Below are positions 1 through 8,647 of a stretch of DNA of 64,000 nucleotides, in pieces. This DNA comes from Glycomyces amatae (GTDB lineage Bacteria; Actinomycetota; Actinomycetes; Mycobacteriales; Micromonosporaceae). Each line of letters begins with the position of its first letter. Position 1 is the stretch's first letter. A program made the translations under genes and the position numbers. The stretch is from positions 39,533-103,532 of the forward strand of contig NZ_JAJLQZ010000018.1 in NCBI RefSeq assembly GCF_020991375.1, written 5' to 3'. The notes under the pieces are model-generated. The model made no database searches. It worked only from the letters and a program-made list of their open reading frames with translations, and was not told the DNA's origin.

Positions 1-3
1 GGC

Positions 4-201
4 GTGTGGGTCACCATGCAGGCCTGGCGGAGCGCGAACGAACGCCAACCGGTGGGTGCGATACGCCATCTTGTCACTGGCGAACAACACGCCGCATTCC
101 ACCCGGTGACCGTCGGCGCCGAAGTCGTGTTCGACCCCGATGCGCCGACCGCGGCGGTAGTGGCAGAGGTCGCGGCAGCGATCTGGAGCGTGCACCGGTG
201 A
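4..201 (+). CDS. hypothetical protein, possibly 5'-partial at window edge
   Basis: A reading frame runs from the left edge to a TGA at 199-201. Possible starts are GTG at 4 and ATG at 16, and the frame stays open to base 1, so the true start may lie outside the window. The roughly 60-residue product ends in an Ala/Val-rich helix-like segment and has no motif I recognise. Its stop overlaps the GTG start of the next gene by four bases (GTGA), so the two are probably co-translated. Confidence 0.45.
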   Translation: MWVTMQAWRSANERQPVGAIRHLVTGEQHAAFHPVTVGAEVVFDPDAPTAAVVAEVAAAIWSVHR

Positions 202-392
202 CCAGTATCGACAGCGTCCACTATGAGGACGGCCCCTACTGCGGCCGGTGTGCGAACGCGTGGCCGTGCCAGGGCTACAACACCGACTACCAGCAGGCGA
301 TGCATGAACGGAACGCCGCCCAGGACCAGCAGTGGGCCCCGGCGCGCACGGCCATAACAAACGCCGTGAACCGTGGCCACGCGGTGTCGTAA
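198..392 (+). CDS. small Cys-containing hypothetical protein
   Basis: A 64-residue product starts at GTG 198, overlapping the upstream stop. The N-terminal part has Cys residues spaced C-x2-C-x5-C (around residues 15-23) in an aromatic-rich stretch, possibly a small metal site. The rest is Gln/Ala-rich. I recognise no family. Translational coupling to the preceding frame supports it being a real gene. Confidence 0.45.
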   Translation: MTSIDSVHYEDGPYCGRCANAWPCQGYNTDYQQAMHERNAAQDQQWAPARTAITNAVNRGHAVS

Positions 393-548
393 AGCCCATC
401 GCGTCGTCGTCGGCGCCTCCACCGCGACCACGACGCACACCCCGCGGTGCCCCGCAGCCGCACTTTCGCACCCTTTTCACGGTGCCCGTCGAACCTGTTC
501 GCACACGCGACTACCGCAGTCGAACTGCACCCCCGGAGCGCCCTGCAC

Positions 549-1442
549 GTGACGAAACCACATACCACCCGCCGGCCACTGTCGAAAATTCACGAGACCA
601 TCGCACAAGTGCTGTACGCCGAGCGGGCACGACCGCGACCCGGATGGCCCTCCGGGATCACCGTCGCCGCCGTCACCCGCCGCCGCGCCGCTGGCGCCTC
701 CAGCATCGACCGGTTGGAAGCAGGCACGCACGCGAGAGTGAGCCCGGCGATGACGACGTCGCTCATGTTCAACGTGTACGAGTCCCCACCCGATCTCATC
801 AAACGGGTCACCGAACTTGCTGAAGCGACCATGGAACCGGACTGGTGGACGCACTACCGGCCCGCCGAAGCGTGCTGGCTCTGGCGTCACCACGTCGAAC
901 AGGCCGCGCACGTGACCGTGCACGACAGCCTCATCATCCCCGACCTCGTGCAATGCCACGCATACGCGGCCGCGCTCAGCAACGTCGGCACAACCCGCAT
1001 GACCGGCCCCGTGCCCGGCAGCGACCCGCTCGCTGACCGGGCCGCTTCACCGCAGCGGCTCACGTGCCTTATTGGTGAAGCGGCCCTACGGCTCGACATC
1101 GGTGCGGCCGCGGCCGCCGCACAATGGCGCCACCTGGTCGCCCTTGACGCGCTCGACAACACGGACGTGTATGTGGTGTCGTTCGCGACCGGACCGTACC
1201 CACTCCTCGGCCTTGAATACGGCATGCTCGAATTCGCTGACGGCACCGACCCGCTCATGATGCTCGCCGGTGTTAGCTCGGCGTATCTTGACCCGGCAGG
1301 CGACCGTGCACGGGCCTTGCGCCGCAGCCTGCATGACAGTCTGGCCCGGTCGGTGTCTGTCAGCGCCTTCGCCGCCGCCAGTATCGGCCCGGACTGGACC
1401 GCGGCACTACCGGGCCTCACCGGAGGCAGTGACAATCGCTAA
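549..1442 (+). CDS. Scr1/DUF5753-type transcriptional regulator
   Basis: The 297-residue product has a divergent helix-turn-helix in about the first 75 residues, including SSIDRLEAG, the position of the XRE recognition helix. A long C-terminal region follows with hallmarks of DUF5753: an EPDWW segment, a block containing VHDSLIIPDLVQCHAYAAAL (the family's 'pi-P-x-LLQT-x-x-YA' equivalent), then a mixed alpha/beta sensor-like part. In actinomycetes this family regulates adjacent small genes such as DUF397 proteins, often in development or toxin-antitoxin-like settings. I chose GTG 549 because it places the HTH near the N-terminus; an ATG at 447 would add 34 basic residues unlike the family. No DUF397 gene is evident downstream, only an 18-codon frame at 1429-1485. 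Confidence 0.75.
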   Translation: MTKPHTTRRPLSKIHETIAQVLYAERARPRPGWPSGITVAAVTRRRAAGASSIDRLEAGTHARVSPAMTTSLMFNVYESPPDLIKRVTELAEATMEPDWWTHYRPAEACWLWRHHVEQAAHVTVHDSLIIPDLVQCHAYAAALSNVGTTRMTGPVPGSDPLADRAASPQRLTCLIGEAALRLDIGAAAAAAQWRHLVALDALDNTDVYVVSFATGPYPLLGLEYGMLEFADGTDPLMMLAGVSSAYLDPAGDRARALRRSLHDSLARSVSVSAFAAASIGPDWTAALPGLTGGSDNR

Positions 1443-1454
1443 ATCGTGGACGCG

Positions 1455-1844
1455 TTACGGCACCGACTGGACCGCGGCCGCTTGATAACCCGGGATTGAC
1501 GGCGCCCGGACCGTGAGAATGACCGTGGCCTCGGGCGCATGCCACGTGTGGTCGACGCCTTCCCACACCACGTACGCCCCCGGCCGGTCCAAGATAACCC
1601 TGTGGGTGTCGCCGCCGTGTGCGAAGTCGAGCACGAACCGGCCCGAGATGAGAATCATCGTCGTCAACCGCTGGTCGCTACGCACCCATTCGGTGCGCCG
1701 GTCGCCCGCCGGATGCTGCCCCCACTTCACCTCGAACGCGTCGCTGTGACGCACGCTGCCTGCGGGTTTGAAATGACCGATCAACCAACCGTGGTCGAGC
1801 GGCCCGTCCGTGCCCGCGTCACCGGTGTATACGAGACCGTCCAT
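1455..1844 (-). CDS. cupin-like protein
   Basis: A 129-residue protein starting at ATG 1844. It contains GWLIGHF, a VKWGQHPAGD segment, an ISGRF strand, and a later GVDHTWHAP segment followed by VILTVRAPS. This is the pattern of small single-domain cupins from actinomycetes, where the conserved His in the second motif (H in DHTWH) sits in the barrel. The ligand is unknown. Such proteins are sometimes misannotated as signal peptidase I, but there is no Ser-Lys dyad or membrane segment. It lies convergent with the DUF5753 regulator, 12 bp from its stop. Confidence 0.6.
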   Translation of the reverse strand: MDGLVYTGDAGTDGPLDHGWLIGHFKPAGSVRHSDAFEVKWGQHPAGDRRTEWVRSDQRLTTMILISGRFVLDFAHGGDTHRVILDRPGAYVVWEGVDHTWHAPEATVILTVRAPSIPGYQAAAVQSVP

Positions 1845-2085
1845 CGCACGGATCCTACGGGACCCCACGAACCCTCACTCGCAACCGGGCATGGGCGCCC
1901 ACAGTGGGCTCCCACCGTGGCCCGTCCCCGCAACGACGCCTTACCGGGACGGCCCGCAACGACTGCTGGTGCCCGGTCCCGGTCCGCCCCTACGGTGAAA
2001 CCTCCGGCCCGACACCCCCCGGTTCGCTACACAGTAGCCTCTCGAAGGGAACACGGAACCGCACCCACGGGAGCGGTTCGCCGCG

Positions 2086-2295
2086 TTGAGCGAAGCCGTT
2101 GGATTCGCGAGCTTCGCTGGCGGTGTCGACAGCCTCCTTACGCAGTTTAGTTTGGCCTCTCGACTGCGCGACTGGGGCATCGCCCGCGCTGACCTGTCCC
2201 GGATGGTCACCGCAGTGACCGGCAATGTAGAGAATGACCCTGTGAGAGCCGCCAACGCGGCACACCTCCTCGCGATCTACGAAGACGCCCACTAG
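2086..2295 (+). pseudogene. C-terminal remnant of iron-containing alcohol dehydrogenase
   Basis: A 69-codon frame from TTG 2086 encodes a segment matching the extreme C-terminus of group III Fe-dependent alcohol dehydrogenases or maleylacetate reductases: LASRLRDWGIARADL, a helix, then NVENDPVRAANAAHLLAIYEDAH, the usual 'NPRP-x-t-x-x-x-x-x-LL' end. The NAD-binding and metal-binding parts (about 300 residues) are absent upstream, where no matching frame is open. I read it as the tail of a deleted gene. A short stand-alone protein is less likely. Confidence 0.5.
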
Positions 2296-2543
2296 CGGAA
2301 TGCTTGCCATAGACGCGACGACGTTCCACTGGTGCCCGGCCCGCGGAGACTGACGCTCAGTGATGTCTCCCTACCCGCTGTCGAAACGCTCATAATGACT
2401 GATGATGCGCAGCGTGTCTATCGTCGGTTCGAAGGAGTTCGCCGCTGCGGTCAGCCGCAACCGCCAATGAAACTCGCCCGAGACTCAGGGCCGCGATGTT
2501 CCGCTGTCCCCTTACACGCTCATGTCAGTGCCACAATGCGGAG

Positions 2544-3478
2544 ATGCCTAATCGGACCTGGCTGTGGCTCATGTTGAGCGGCGCCGTCATCACCGTCGCC
2601 GCAGCCGCTGTCGTGGTCGTCGGCGCGTTCAGCAAGACACCCTGGGGCGACCTGTCGATCAACCTCGCGACGATGATCGTAGGCGCCCTGCTTGCCGCGT
2701 CCCTCGCTGCGGTCAAACGCTACGCCGACCGCCTACCGAAACAGCGCAGCACCAGCGGCACTGCCAGCGGCACGTCACAGGTCGCGGCAGCGGCCCATGG
2801 CGACCTGACGCCGCTCGCGCCAGCGCGCATTGCCGGAACTGGCGAGCACGGATTTCCCGACACGGTCACCTTCAACTGCAACCACGACAAGGCCGCATAC
2901 TGGGGGCTCGTGTTCCTTTCTCTGTTTTGCGTGGTCGGCACCGTGGCCCAGCTCTTCAACCCTGAACTGCGCACCGCCGGGACTGAAACCGGTCAGCCGC
3001 TCAGCGACTGGGTGTACCTCGGCTACGCCAACGCCGCGGTCCTGTTCGCGTACCTGTTCGTTCCGATCGCTGTCCTCGGCCTGTCAATGTGGCAGTACCG
3101 TGTTCGCCTTGACGTGGAGGGTTCACTGTCAACCGTCGGCGACGTAAAGCCAGTGTTCCTTGGGCATCGGTCGATCGCCTCCACATTGTTGAAGGATGGC
3201 TGGTCGCGACCGTTCCCGCGGGACACGGGAACGCTGCGGTAGTACACCGGCTCAATGGGTTCGTTCACCGAGGCGGCCGTCAGGACCGTGTGCGTAACCG
3301 CATGGGGTTGGATGACGTTGCACTGGTCTCCATGTATGACCCGGACCGGCCCAAAGAGAAACGTGAACGGCTAGTGATGCTCATGGAGCGGTACTGGGGT
3401 AACAGTCAAGCATCGCGTGACACCGTGGACCCGCAGGATCCAAGCGGACCAGACGCAGGCCTTGCGCCCGCGACCTAA
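2544..3478 (+). pseudogene. frameshifted four-TM protein with PH-like C-terminal domain
   Basis: From ATG 2544 the frame encodes membrane spans near residues 7-29, 39-57, 118-138 and 159-183, then enters a cytoplasmic segment YRVRLDVEG. After about base 3119 that frame gives unrelated sequence and stops at 3242. The -1 frame stays open from 3119 to a TAA at 3478 and reads GFTVNRRRRKASVPWASVD through a C-terminal MERYWG. This restores a 311-residue protein colinear with the intact 306-residue product at 16078-16998, which has GFTLSAAGATVSLPWGAVA and IERYWG at the same places. One base is missing in the run of G residues at 3119-3121. It is either a recent frameshift mutation or a sequencing error. 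Function is unknown; the tail resembles the bacterial PH-like beta-sandwich that follows TM pairs in other actinomycete proteins. Confidence 0.8.
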
Positions 3479-4497
3479 CTGCCGAACCCTGGTTGCAGGG
3501 CCTGATCAGTCGACGTTGGAAGCCCCGAGGGACGACCTTGCGCTCGTGCCGTCTCCTCGATCATGCCATTGATCTGTCGGAGCGACGTGTTCAGTTCCCG
3601 CTGGCGCACCGTTGGCATCGCAAATGCCGCGAATGGGTCGGTCTCTGGGTGATAGTAGATCGCACGTCTCGCTGTGTGCAGCGTGTATTGATTGAGCTTC
3701 TGGGCCATGTACTGATTCCCTGGCCCTCGACGGTCGGGCTTGGTGCCGCCGACGTTGCCGACGCACAGAGCCGTTCGCGTACTGAGGGGCACGTACAGCT
3801 CTTCAGCAGTGCCGATTCCGACGCCTCGATGACCTGCCCGTGCTGCCGCGTCCGGAACAAGGGCAACGGGCGTGTCTGAGGTTCCCAATGCGTCCCAGGA
3901 AAAATCGATCAGGAGCCATGGTCGACGGTCGAACACGAGCTGCACTGCCGATTCCAACATGTCGGCCATCGCCGCGAGGTGGAGGTGATGGTCGATCGGG
4001 CGAGTGTCAGCGGTTGCGAGCATGCGGGCCCGTGCAGCCTCGACCTCGTCATCGGGCGTGTCCTCCAGCATGCCCAGGTCTTTGCGGAGCTGGTCAGTCG
4101 TGGCAATGCCGACTTCGAGTTTGGAAAGCGTCCGGTGTATCTCCTCGACCGAACGGCGGTTGTTTTCTCCCCGCAGGAATTGCAGTCCGATCCATGCTGA
4201 CACTGCCAGCCGGTCTTCTGGCGTTGGCGGCCAGGATCCATCGCGCAGGATCGCGGTGAATGCCTTCCCTGCTTCAGTTTCGAGTTCACCCAAGTGCGCT
4301 TCGAGCGTGTCTTGATCGACGCCAGGCAGATGCAAGGTGTAGAAGTCTTTTCGCACGGTCGCGTCGTTCACTGATTGCAGGTGCGCTTTCCCGTCGAGCG
4401 GGTGACGCATGAGCTGTTGGCGAGGGTTAGTGAACCGGCGCAGGTAGAACTTGGAGACCACGTGGTGGCGGCGCGCCGGTTTCTGCTGTTCAGGCAT
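3475..4497 (-). CDS. DUF4238 domain protein
   Basis: A 340-residue soluble protein from ATG 4497. Residues 11-22 read HHVVSKFYLRRF, the defining N-terminal motif of DUF4238, whose paired histidines and scattered acidic residues suggest a nuclease- or metal-binding-like fold. The middle is helical (WIGLQFLRGEN, LHLAAMADMLES) and the last third carries the beta-rich SDTPVAL...ELYVPLSTRTALCV segment common in the family. DUF4238 genes are scattered accessory genes, often in defence or mobile neighbourhoods; no activity is established to my knowledge. Its stop overlaps the stop of the convergent frameshifted membrane gene by four bases. Confidence 0.8.
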   Translation of the reverse strand: MPEQQKPARRHHVVSKFYLRRFTNPRQQLMRHPLDGKAHLQSVNDATVRKDFYTLHLPGVDQDTLEAHLGELETEAGKAFTAILRDGSWPPTPEDRLAVSAWIGLQFLRGENNRRSVEEIHRTLSKLEVGIATTDQLRKDLGMLEDTPDDEVEAARARMLATADTRPIDHHLHLAAMADMLESAVQLVFDRRPWLLIDFSWDALGTSDTPVALVPDAAARAGHRGVGIGTAEELYVPLSTRTALCVGNVGGTKPDRRGPGNQYMAQKLNQYTLHTARRAIYYHPETDPFAAFAMPTVRQRELNTSLRQINGMIEETARAQGRPSGLPTSTDQALQPGFGS

Positions 4498-4610
4498 GGC
4501 TTACCCTACCGGCCGGGACCGACACCCGGCGCGCCAATATGGTCGCAGATCACGTGTTCGCACTGGTCAACGCATCATTTATTGTCGGACCCAGGTGACA
4601 ACATAGATGT

Positions 4611-6704
4611 ATGACGACGACTCCCACACCATCCACTGCCGCTCTAGTCGATGAAGCCGCATATCTGGAAGCGGTCGTGCAAGCGCGCGCCGCCGCGGAC
4701 GCCTACTACGGATTGGGCGAATCCACCCTGGATGACGAGACCTATGACCGGCTGCTGCGCGGCATCACCGCATGGGAGGTCGAGCATCCCAACCAGGTCG
4801 CGGCGGACTCCCCGTCACGGCAGGTCGGCGGCGGCATCACCACCGGCGAAGTCGAACACGCCCAGCGGATGCTCAGCCTGGGCAACGTGTTCACCGACGA
4901 AGAGCTGACCGCCTGGGCCGCGTCGCTCCAGCGGCGCCTCGGCGGCCGCGCCGTGACCGCATGGGCGGTGGAACCCAAACTTGACGGCGTCGCGCTCGCC
5001 GCCCGGTACGAGGACGGCACACTCGTTCAGCTCGTGACTCGCGGCGACGGCACTACCGGTGAGGACGTGTCCCACGCGATCGGGCACATCACCGGTCTGC
5101 CGAAGGCGCTCACCGAACCGGTCACCATCGAGGTTCGCGGCGAGGTCCTGATGACTGAGGCCCAGTTCGCTGCCGCGAACGAGGCCCGCACCGCACATGG
5201 CGGCGCGGTGTTCGCCAACCGCCGCAACGCCTCCTCAGGGTCGCTGCGCGCCAAGGACCGCGCCTACCAGGTGAAGCAGACGTTCCTCGCCTACGACGCT
5301 CTCACCGCTGCCGAGCACACCAGCGACCCCGGACTGGCCGACCTCACCCACACCCAACTCATCGACCACCTCGCCGCGCTCGGCCTCGGCACCACTGCCG
5401 GCACCCCGGTGGCCACGCTCGCGTGCGCCACCCTCGACGAGGTTCTGGCGCGCATTCACCACATCGGTGAACTCCGGGCCAACCTGGACTTCGAACTTGA
5501 CGGCGCCGTCATCAAGGCCGACAACCGGGCCGACCAACGTGAAGCGGGAGTGGGCTCGCGCACCCCACATTGGGCGACGGCGTTCAAGTTCCCCGCCGCC
5601 CAGAAAATCACGGTCCTGCGCGACGTGGACTGGAACGTGGGCCGGACCGGTGTCATCGCCCCGCGCGCGATCCTGGAGCCCGTCTCGGTCGGCGGCACCA
5701 CCATCACGTACGCGACCTTGCACAACCCGGCCGACGTCACCCGCCGCGACCTGAAGATCGGTGACCACGTGACCGTGCACCGGGCGGGCGAGGTCATCCC
5801 CCGCGTCGAAGGCGCCGTCACTACCTTGCGCACCGGTGAGGAGCAGCCCATTGTCTTCCCTGAGTTCTGCCCACGCTGCGGCGGCGACATCGACCGAAGC
5901 CAGGAGCGGTGGCGGTGCGCCCGCGGCCGCGCCTGCGGACAGGTCGAATCGATCCGGTACGCGGTCGCCCGCGACGCCCTCGACATTGACGGCCTCGGTG
6001 AGAAAATCGTGGTTCAACTCGTTGAACGCGACCTGATCGAGGACTTCGCCGACCTCTTCACGCTCACCCGCGACCAGCTCCTGACCCTGGACCGCATGGG
6101 GGAGAAGAGTGCCGACAACCTCATGTCTGCCATCGCCGCCGCCAGGAACAAGCCCCTGAACCGAGTCTTTTGCGCTCTCGGCATTCTCGGCACTGGACGC
6201 TCCATGTCCCTTCGGATTGCCACCTACTTCGGATCGGTGCAGGCGATTCAGGACGCCGACGCCGCGGCCCTAGAGCAGGTCGACGGCATCGGTGGTGAGA
6301 AGGCACCCGTGATCGTCGCTGAACTCGTCGAGCTCGCACCGGTGATCGCGAAACTCCGGGCCGCAGGGGTGAACCTGAACCAGCCCGGTTGGGTCCCGCC
6401 CGCTCCCGCTGATGCCGAACCGGGTCAAGAGGCCGGTGAAGCGGACGATGACCTGCCGTTGGATGGGATGGCCGTTGTCGTCACCGGCGCGATGACCGGG
6501 CCGCTGGCGGCGTACTCCCGCACCGAAATGAACGAGCTGATTGCCCGCGCCGGAGGGAAAGCCTCCTCTGGTGTGTCCGCGAAAACGAACTTGGTCGTTG
6601 CGGGAGCGAAAGCCGGCAGCAAACTCGCCAAAGCAGAAAGCTTCGGGGTGGAGGTCATCACGCCGGACGCGTTCGCGCAACGAATCAACGGGTACCTCGC
6701 CTGA
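4611..6704 (+). CDS. ligA: NAD+-dependent DNA ligase LigA (divergent copy)
   Basis: LigA seals nicks in duplex DNA using NAD+. The 697-residue product has the full domain order. The NAD+-binding Ia domain occupies about residues 12-85 ([18 protein letters not shown]). The adenylation domain has catalytic Lys123 in EPKLDG, and [13 protein letters not shown] at 201-213. An OB fold follows, then a four-Cys zinc finger (C420, C423, C436, C442), helix-hairpin-helix repeats (about 450-580) and a C-terminal BRCT domain (about 615-697). The catalytic core is well conserved. The third HhH segment reads [19 protein letters not shown], lacking the usual GIRHVG-type signature, and the zinc-finger end is CARGRACGQ rather than the usual CPAQ-like form. 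With accessory neighbours, this suggests an additional copy and not the chromosomal housekeeping ligase. It is divergent from the DUF4238 gene, with 113 bp between starts. Confidence 0.93.
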   Translation: MTTTPTPSTAALVDEAAYLEAVVQARAAADAYYGLGESTLDDETYDRLLRGITAWEVEHPNQVAADSPSRQVGGGITTGEVEHAQRMLSLGNVFTDEELTAWAASLQRRLGGRAVTAWAVEPKLDGVALAARYEDGTLVQLVTRGDGTTGEDVSHAIGHITGLPKALTEPVTIEVRGEVLMTEAQFAAANEARTAHGGAVFANRRNASSGSLRAKDRAYQVKQTFLAYDALTAAEHTSDPGLADLTHTQLIDHLAALGLGTTAGTPVATLACATLDEVLARIHHIGELRANLDFELDGAVIKADNRADQREAGVGSRTPHWATAFKFPAAQKITVLRDVDWNVGRTGVIAPRAILEPVSVGGTTITYATLHNPADVTRRDLKIGDHVTVHRAGEVIPRVEGAVTTLRTGEEQPIVFPEFCPRCGGDIDRSQERWRCARGRACGQVESIRYAVARDALDIDGLGEKIVVQLVERDLIEDFADLFTLTRDQLLTLDRMGEKSADNLMSAIAAARNKPLNRVFCALGILGTGRSMSLRIATYFGSVQAIQDADAAALEQVDGIGGEKAPVIVAELVELAPVIAKLRAAGVNLNQPGWVPPAPADAEPGQEAGEADDDLPLDGMAVVVTGAMTGPLAAYSRTEMNELIARAGGKASSGVSAKTNLVVAGAKAGSKLAKAESFGVEVITPDAFAQRINGYLA

Positions 6705-6783
6705 TCCCTCCGGTGCAGCGTGATGGTGGGTCCGCAGGGGGCACCTGCGGGCCCAACACCCGTCGCCGTATCCGGAGGGGCCG

Positions 6784-7377
6784 TCAGCGTATTGCGGTGC
6801 CAGTCTCGATATCAGCGCGATCCTGCTTCGGCAGCACGCCCCCGACCGGTGCAGGCACATTGAACGTGCCCGACTCCACGCATGCCGTGTGGTACACGTC
6901 CATGAGGACCACGCCAAGGGACCGGAACCGGATGAACACTTCGCCGTCCGCTGTCGCCGTGACGGTGCGGTACTTGCCCGTTCCGGACACGTCATCGTCA
7001 ATGTCGTACCCCAGCGCCACCCACCGGGCTTTCACTGCTTCGAGCAGGTCCACGCGAACGGCAGGGTCGTCCCAGTACGCTTCAGCGAACTCGTAATCCA
7101 GTTTCGCTGTCGCAGTGCCCGGGAACGCCTCCAAGTCATGTTTCCCGCCCGTGCACGTACTGGTGGTGATCATGCGGGAATGGAACCCAGGGAAGTGCTC
7201 GAGCGGTGCGATCGCTTCAGTAACGAGGCCTTCCATGACCGGATACAGGGCAGCGAGGTCGGTGTACTGCTCGCTCATGGTCGGCGGTCCGGTGTCCATG
7301 TCGTTGAGCATGCAACCGCTGGTGGCGTTCAAGGCCGCAGCGAGCACGACGGCGAGCAGGACGCGAGGGGCGGGCAT
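6784..7377 (-). CDS. predicted lipoprotein
   Basis: A 197-residue product whose N-terminus MPAPRVLLAVVLAAALNATSGC is a type II signal sequence with lipobox T-S-G-C and acylated Cys22, so the protein is expected on the outer face of the membrane. The mature part is soluble and mixed alpha/beta, with a short run of charged strands (FIRFRSLGVVLMDVY) near the end. The layout resembles many small actinomycete lipoproteins of unknown role. It stands alone, convergent with ligA. Confidence 0.65.
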   Translation of the reverse strand: MPAPRVLLAVVLAAALNATSGCMLNDMDTGPPTMSEQYTDLAALYPVMEGLVTEAIAPLEHFPGFHSRMITTSTCTGGKHDLEAFPGTATAKLDYEFAEAYWDDPAVRVDLLEAVKARWVALGYDIDDDVSGTGKYRTVTATADGEVFIRFRSLGVVLMDVYHTACVESGTFNVPAPVGGVLPKQDRADIETGTAIR

Positions 7378-7445
7378 GCCATGACCTTAGCGGGGCACGC
7401 GGTCGTGGTGTGTTCGCGGCGCCGATGACGGATGCGGGCGGTGGA

Positions 7446-7488
7446 CACGGCAGCGGCCCGGTCACGGTGGTGCCGGGCCGCTGCCGTG
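7446..7488. terminator. GC-rich stem-loop terminator
   Basis: Perfect 16-bp arms at 7446-7461 and 7473-7488 with an 11-base loop. It lies just beyond the stop of the minus-strand gene at 7502-7714, as expected for an actinomycete terminator lacking a strong U-tract. Confidence 0.75.
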
Positions 7489-7501
7489 CACGCGCGGCGG
7501 T

Positions 7502-7714
7502 TTACGCACCAGCGGCCGGAAACGCCGCTGCCAGCGCTGCCTGCACGGCCCGGACATGCGCAGGTCCACCGGGGCCGTCAAAGGGCGGGAGGACGGCCAG
7601 GCCGACGCCGTCCACATGCAGGAACTGGAGGCGTGCCTGGTCGTTGAACGTTACGTACCCGGACGGTTCGGTGTCGGTGCCGAAGTTCGCGAGGTGTGTG
7701 ATCACTAGTTCCAT
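7502..7714 (-). CDS. small hypothetical protein
   Basis: A 70-residue product from ATG 7714 with two or three predicted beta strands (ELVITHLANFG, GYVTFNDQARLQFLHVDG) and an alanine-rich C-terminal helix. No family is recognised. It is bracketed by two strong stem-loop terminators (7446-7488 and 7757-7783), so it is probably a monocistronic unit, which supports it being real. Confidence 0.5.
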   Translation of the reverse strand: MELVITHLANFGTDTEPSGYVTFNDQARLQFLHVDGVGLAVLPPFDGPGGPAHVRAVQAALAAAFPAAGA

Positions 7715-7756
7715 GGGCGGCCTCCAACATCAGCGAAACAGCAGGGCTGGGTAGGT

Positions 7757-7783
7757 GGCCGGGACGCACCATGCGTCCCGGCC
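7757..7783. terminator. stem-loop terminator after the HAD gene
   Basis: Perfect 12-bp arms (7757-7768 and 7772-7783) with a 3-base CCA loop. The element sits 8 bp past the stop of the HAD-like gene at 7791 and before the next minus-strand start. Confidence 0.75.
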
Positions 7784-7790
7784 CGGTCGT

Positions 7791-8339
7791 TCACTGGTGT
7801 GCCTTGACGAACGCAGCGATACGGATCATGTGCTCCTGCGACAGGCCGTGCTCAGTATCAGGCCGGATTGCGCAATACCGCGGACTGTCAACGTTCACCG
7901 CCACATGATCGTCGGTGTGGATGACCGGACGGCCCGAATCGATGGCCGCTTGGAGGGCGGCGAGCTTGAGCAGCATCGCCGGTTCGCCGTTGCAGTACCA
8001 GTTCCACGCCTCCACCGTGCGCGGGCGCGCCGGGTCGACGTGGTAGCCGGGAAGGTCGAACGCTTCCAGCATCCGGTCGATGCGGCCGCACCACGTCGTC
8101 GACCACACAACGTCGATCGCGCCTTCGTACACGAGTTCGCGCACCCAGTCGATCAGACTCGGCGCGAACGTCACGCGCAGGCGGTCGATCGTGCGGGTGC
8201 GCGGCAGTTCAGGCCAGTCGGGGGTGCCGTCAGGCCGGAGGACACCGTCAATGTCGAGCAGCCAGATCGGGCGGGTGCCTGAGCCGAGCGCGTCGTAGAA
8301 CTCGGGGGCGAGGTCAGCTGCGAAAAGGGGCATGGTCAT
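7791..8339 (-). CDS. HAD-superfamily phosphatase-like protein
   Basis: A 182-residue protein starting at ATG 8339, preceded by GGAG at a suitable distance. HAD motif I is WLLDIDGVL with the nucleophile/acid pair Asp29 and Asp31. Motif II is VVWSTTW (Ser80/Thr81). The acidic motif IV is IHTDDH (Asp143, Asp144). The usual motif III lysine is not obvious. The DIDGV...W-S-T-W pattern resembles small actinomycete HAD proteins and the HAD domain found in some RNA-repair fusion proteins, but that link is only inferred. The substrate is unknown. It is a single-gene unit with its own promoter (8374-8401) and terminator (7757-7783). Confidence 0.75.
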   Translation of the reverse strand: MTMPLFAADLAPEFYDALGSGTRPIWLLDIDGVLRPDGTPDWPELPRTRTIDRLRVTFAPSLIDWVRELVYEGAIDVVWSTTWCGRIDRMLEAFDLPGYHVDPARPRTVEAWNWYCNGEPAMLLKLAALQAAIDSGRPVIHTDDHVAVNVDSPRYCAIRPDTEHGLSQEHMIRIAAFVKAHQ

Positions 8340-8358
8340 GGCATCTCCGTTCGTTTTA

Positions 8359-8401
8359 CCTTGTCCTGCAACAAGAATACTGAATAAAACGAACGTTTCA
8401 G
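8359..8401 (-). promoter_or_regulatory. promoter with conserved downstream element, HAD gene
   Basis: On the minus strand, CTGAAA (8396-8401) and TATTCT (8374-8379) are separated by 16 bp, a plausible -35/-10 pair. Immediately downstream lies TTGTTGCAGGACAAGG (8359-8374). The same arrangement (-35-like, 16 bp, -10-like, TTGTTGCAG-N2-CAAGG) precedes the phage-like operon at 38882-38924. The surrounding DNA is locally AT-rich and has GTTCGTTTTA/TAAAACGAAC repeats. Confidence 0.55.
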
Positions 8402-8647
8402 CAGGTAGATGCAGCCTTGTTGTGCGTTGTTGCGGTCTTGTTGTGCTGTGTGGGCGTGTGCCGGACCTGCATCGGCAATGCCGTGACACATGCACATTCT
8501 GAATGAGGCGCTTGACGGTCACGTGTAGGGACTGCTCTCGCGAGGGAGAACATCGTCATATTCGTGCACTACTTGACGACCTGGTTGGCATGAATCCAGT
8601 GCACAACTTGCAGACTGGCGTGACCGCTAGCCCTTAAACTCTGGGAT

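Noticed and set aside
1429..1485. An 18-codon frame with GGAGG after the DUF5753 regulator, tempting as a DUF397 partner
   Set aside because: Far too short and without the W-x-K-S-S-Y and C-V-E-V signatures of DUF397.
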